A stretch of DNA of 6,820 bases from Phycisphaerales bacterium (GTDB taxonomy: Bacteria > Planctomycetota > Phycisphaerae > Phycisphaerales > UBA1924). Location of the stretch: the NCBI GenBank assembly GCA_030680655.1, contig JAUXUZ010000427.1, positions 1 through 6,820 on the forward strand, in the 5' to 3' direction. The notes beneath the pieces are model-generated. The model did not search any database and had not been told where the DNA came from. It saw only the letters and a program-made list of their open reading frames with translations. Positions 6,109 to 6,820 of the stretch are shown piece by piece. The position numbers and the translations under genes are program-made. Each line of letters begins with the position of its first letter. Within the stretch, counting starts at the first letter, position 1.

Positions 6109-6820
6109 ATGCGATTGTTCTGGGCATTCCTGCTGCTGATCCTCCTCGCCGGGGCCGCGGCTGCGTTCTTCGTTTCGCCCCAGGCAGGCCGTTCGCCCGC
6201 GCCGCAACCGGCCGCGATTGAGCCGGCGGCCGCTCCATCGCACCGCGCCGATGCACCGGTCAACGAGCAACCCGCAGCACCCGCCGCGCCCTCGACGGCC
6301 AAGCCGGAAACACCGCCCGCCGACCCCGCGCTCGTTGACTTCAAGCTCGACCTCGAGAACGCGATCACGATTGCCGCCACGACACCCGCCGAAGCACCGC
6401 ACGCGGCCAGGCCCGTGCCCCCCGCCGCCGAGGGCACGCCCGTCGAGCTCCCAACCAGCGAGGCCTGGCCCGCCGAGAAGATCACCCCCGCCAAGGCCGT
6501 GCGCATCGGCAACGAGCTTGTCATCGACGGCCGTTTCCGCGTCAAGGGCGCCGGCACAGAGAAGGACCCGTACGTTGTTCCCTTCGAACTGCTGATGAGC
6601 GCCGCCGACATCTACGACCCGCGCAAGGGCCTCACCAAGATGCCGCAACGCGTCGCCTTCCTTCACGAGAAGTACGTGAAGCTCAACGGGTACATCGCCT
6701 TCCCGATCAGCTCGACCGACCCGCGCCAGGCGCTGGTGATGTTCAACCAGTGGGACGGTTGCTGCATCGGCGTCCCACCCAGCACCTACGACTCCATCGA
6801 GACCAACCTCAGCGAGCCTG
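6109..6820 (+). CDS. DUF3299-like membrane-anchored protein, C-terminus missing (runs off right edge)
   Basis: The first 237 residues are visible. Residues 4-22 form one hydrophobic segment after a short basic start (MRLFW), either an uncleaved anchor or a signal peptide; no lipobox cysteine is present. A long Pro/Ala-rich linker follows (about 24-115). The folded part starts near 120: GNELVIDGRFRVKG, then DPYVVPFELLMSA, then KYVKLNGYIAFPI and WDGCCIGVPPSTYDSI with C218 and C219 and the VPP motif at 222-224. The GYI-P and GCC-G-VPP features fit DUF3299, a family often found beside PA4065-like permeases (as in PA4066). Its role is unknown; it is thought to act outside the inner membrane with that transporter. 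The ATG lacks an SD. Family assignment is from remembered motifs on an incomplete domain. Confidence 0.75.
   Translation, partial: MRLFWAFLLLILLAGAAAAFFVSPQAGRSPAPQPAAIEPAAAPSHRADAPVNEQPAAPAAPSTAKPETPPADPALVDFKLDLENAITIAATTPAEAPHAARPVPPAAEGTPVELPTSEAWPAEKITPAKAVRIGNELVIDGRFRVKGAGTEKDPYVVPFELLMSAADIYDPRKGLTKMPQRVAFLHEKYVKLNGYIAFPISSTDPRQALVMFNQWDGCCIGVPPSTYDSIETNLSEP

Overview
The window is high-GC bacterial DNA with closely packed genes, strong G/C preference at third codon positions, several GTG starts and few Shine-Dalgarno (SD) sequences. A bS20 gene and a bacterial tRNA-Arg establish a bacterial chromosome. The overall style resembles Planctomycetota, perhaps Phycisphaerae, but that is a weak inference from gene content and not a measurement. 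No insertion sequence, phage gene, CRISPR array or integrase was found.

Left block, minus strand (1-2923). Reading down in coordinates, it holds rpsT with a strong intrinsic terminator, then a CPBP-family membrane protease, then a YhaM-like OB-fold plus HD-domain phosphohydrolase. Five bases after that comes a LON substrate-binding-domain protein that runs off the left edge. The HD and LON genes look translationally linked, because the SD of the second lies in the last codons of the first. This is mostly housekeeping: ribosome assembly, RNA turnover and membrane proteolysis.

Middle (2924-4069). Divergent promoter candidates drive rpsT leftward and a tRNA-Arg(ACG) gene rightward. A small DUF1508/YegP-like gene (minus) converges on the tRNA. 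A 419-base region with no convincing gene but several inverted repeats separates it from the next block.

Right block, plus strand (4070-6820). An ABC ATPase is followed, with a TAATG stop/start overlap, by a MacB/FtsX-type permease. A DUF3299-like secreted or membrane-anchored protein follows, cut by the right edge. The permease has a histidine cluster in its large extracytoplasmic domain. ATPase, permease and DUF3299 protein together resemble the zinc-responsive MacB-like operons of Gammaproteobacteria (the Pseudomonas PA4063-PA4066 and Vibrio zrg type). The usual His-rich DUF2796 protein is not seen here. This is the most interesting system in the window: a probable metal-linked transporter in an unusual lineage.

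A second pattern crosses the window. Several genes likely to lead transcripts have a -10-like hexamer only 5-7 bases before the start codon and no SD, while the downstream operon genes have clear SDs. This hints at leaderless transcription and is untested.
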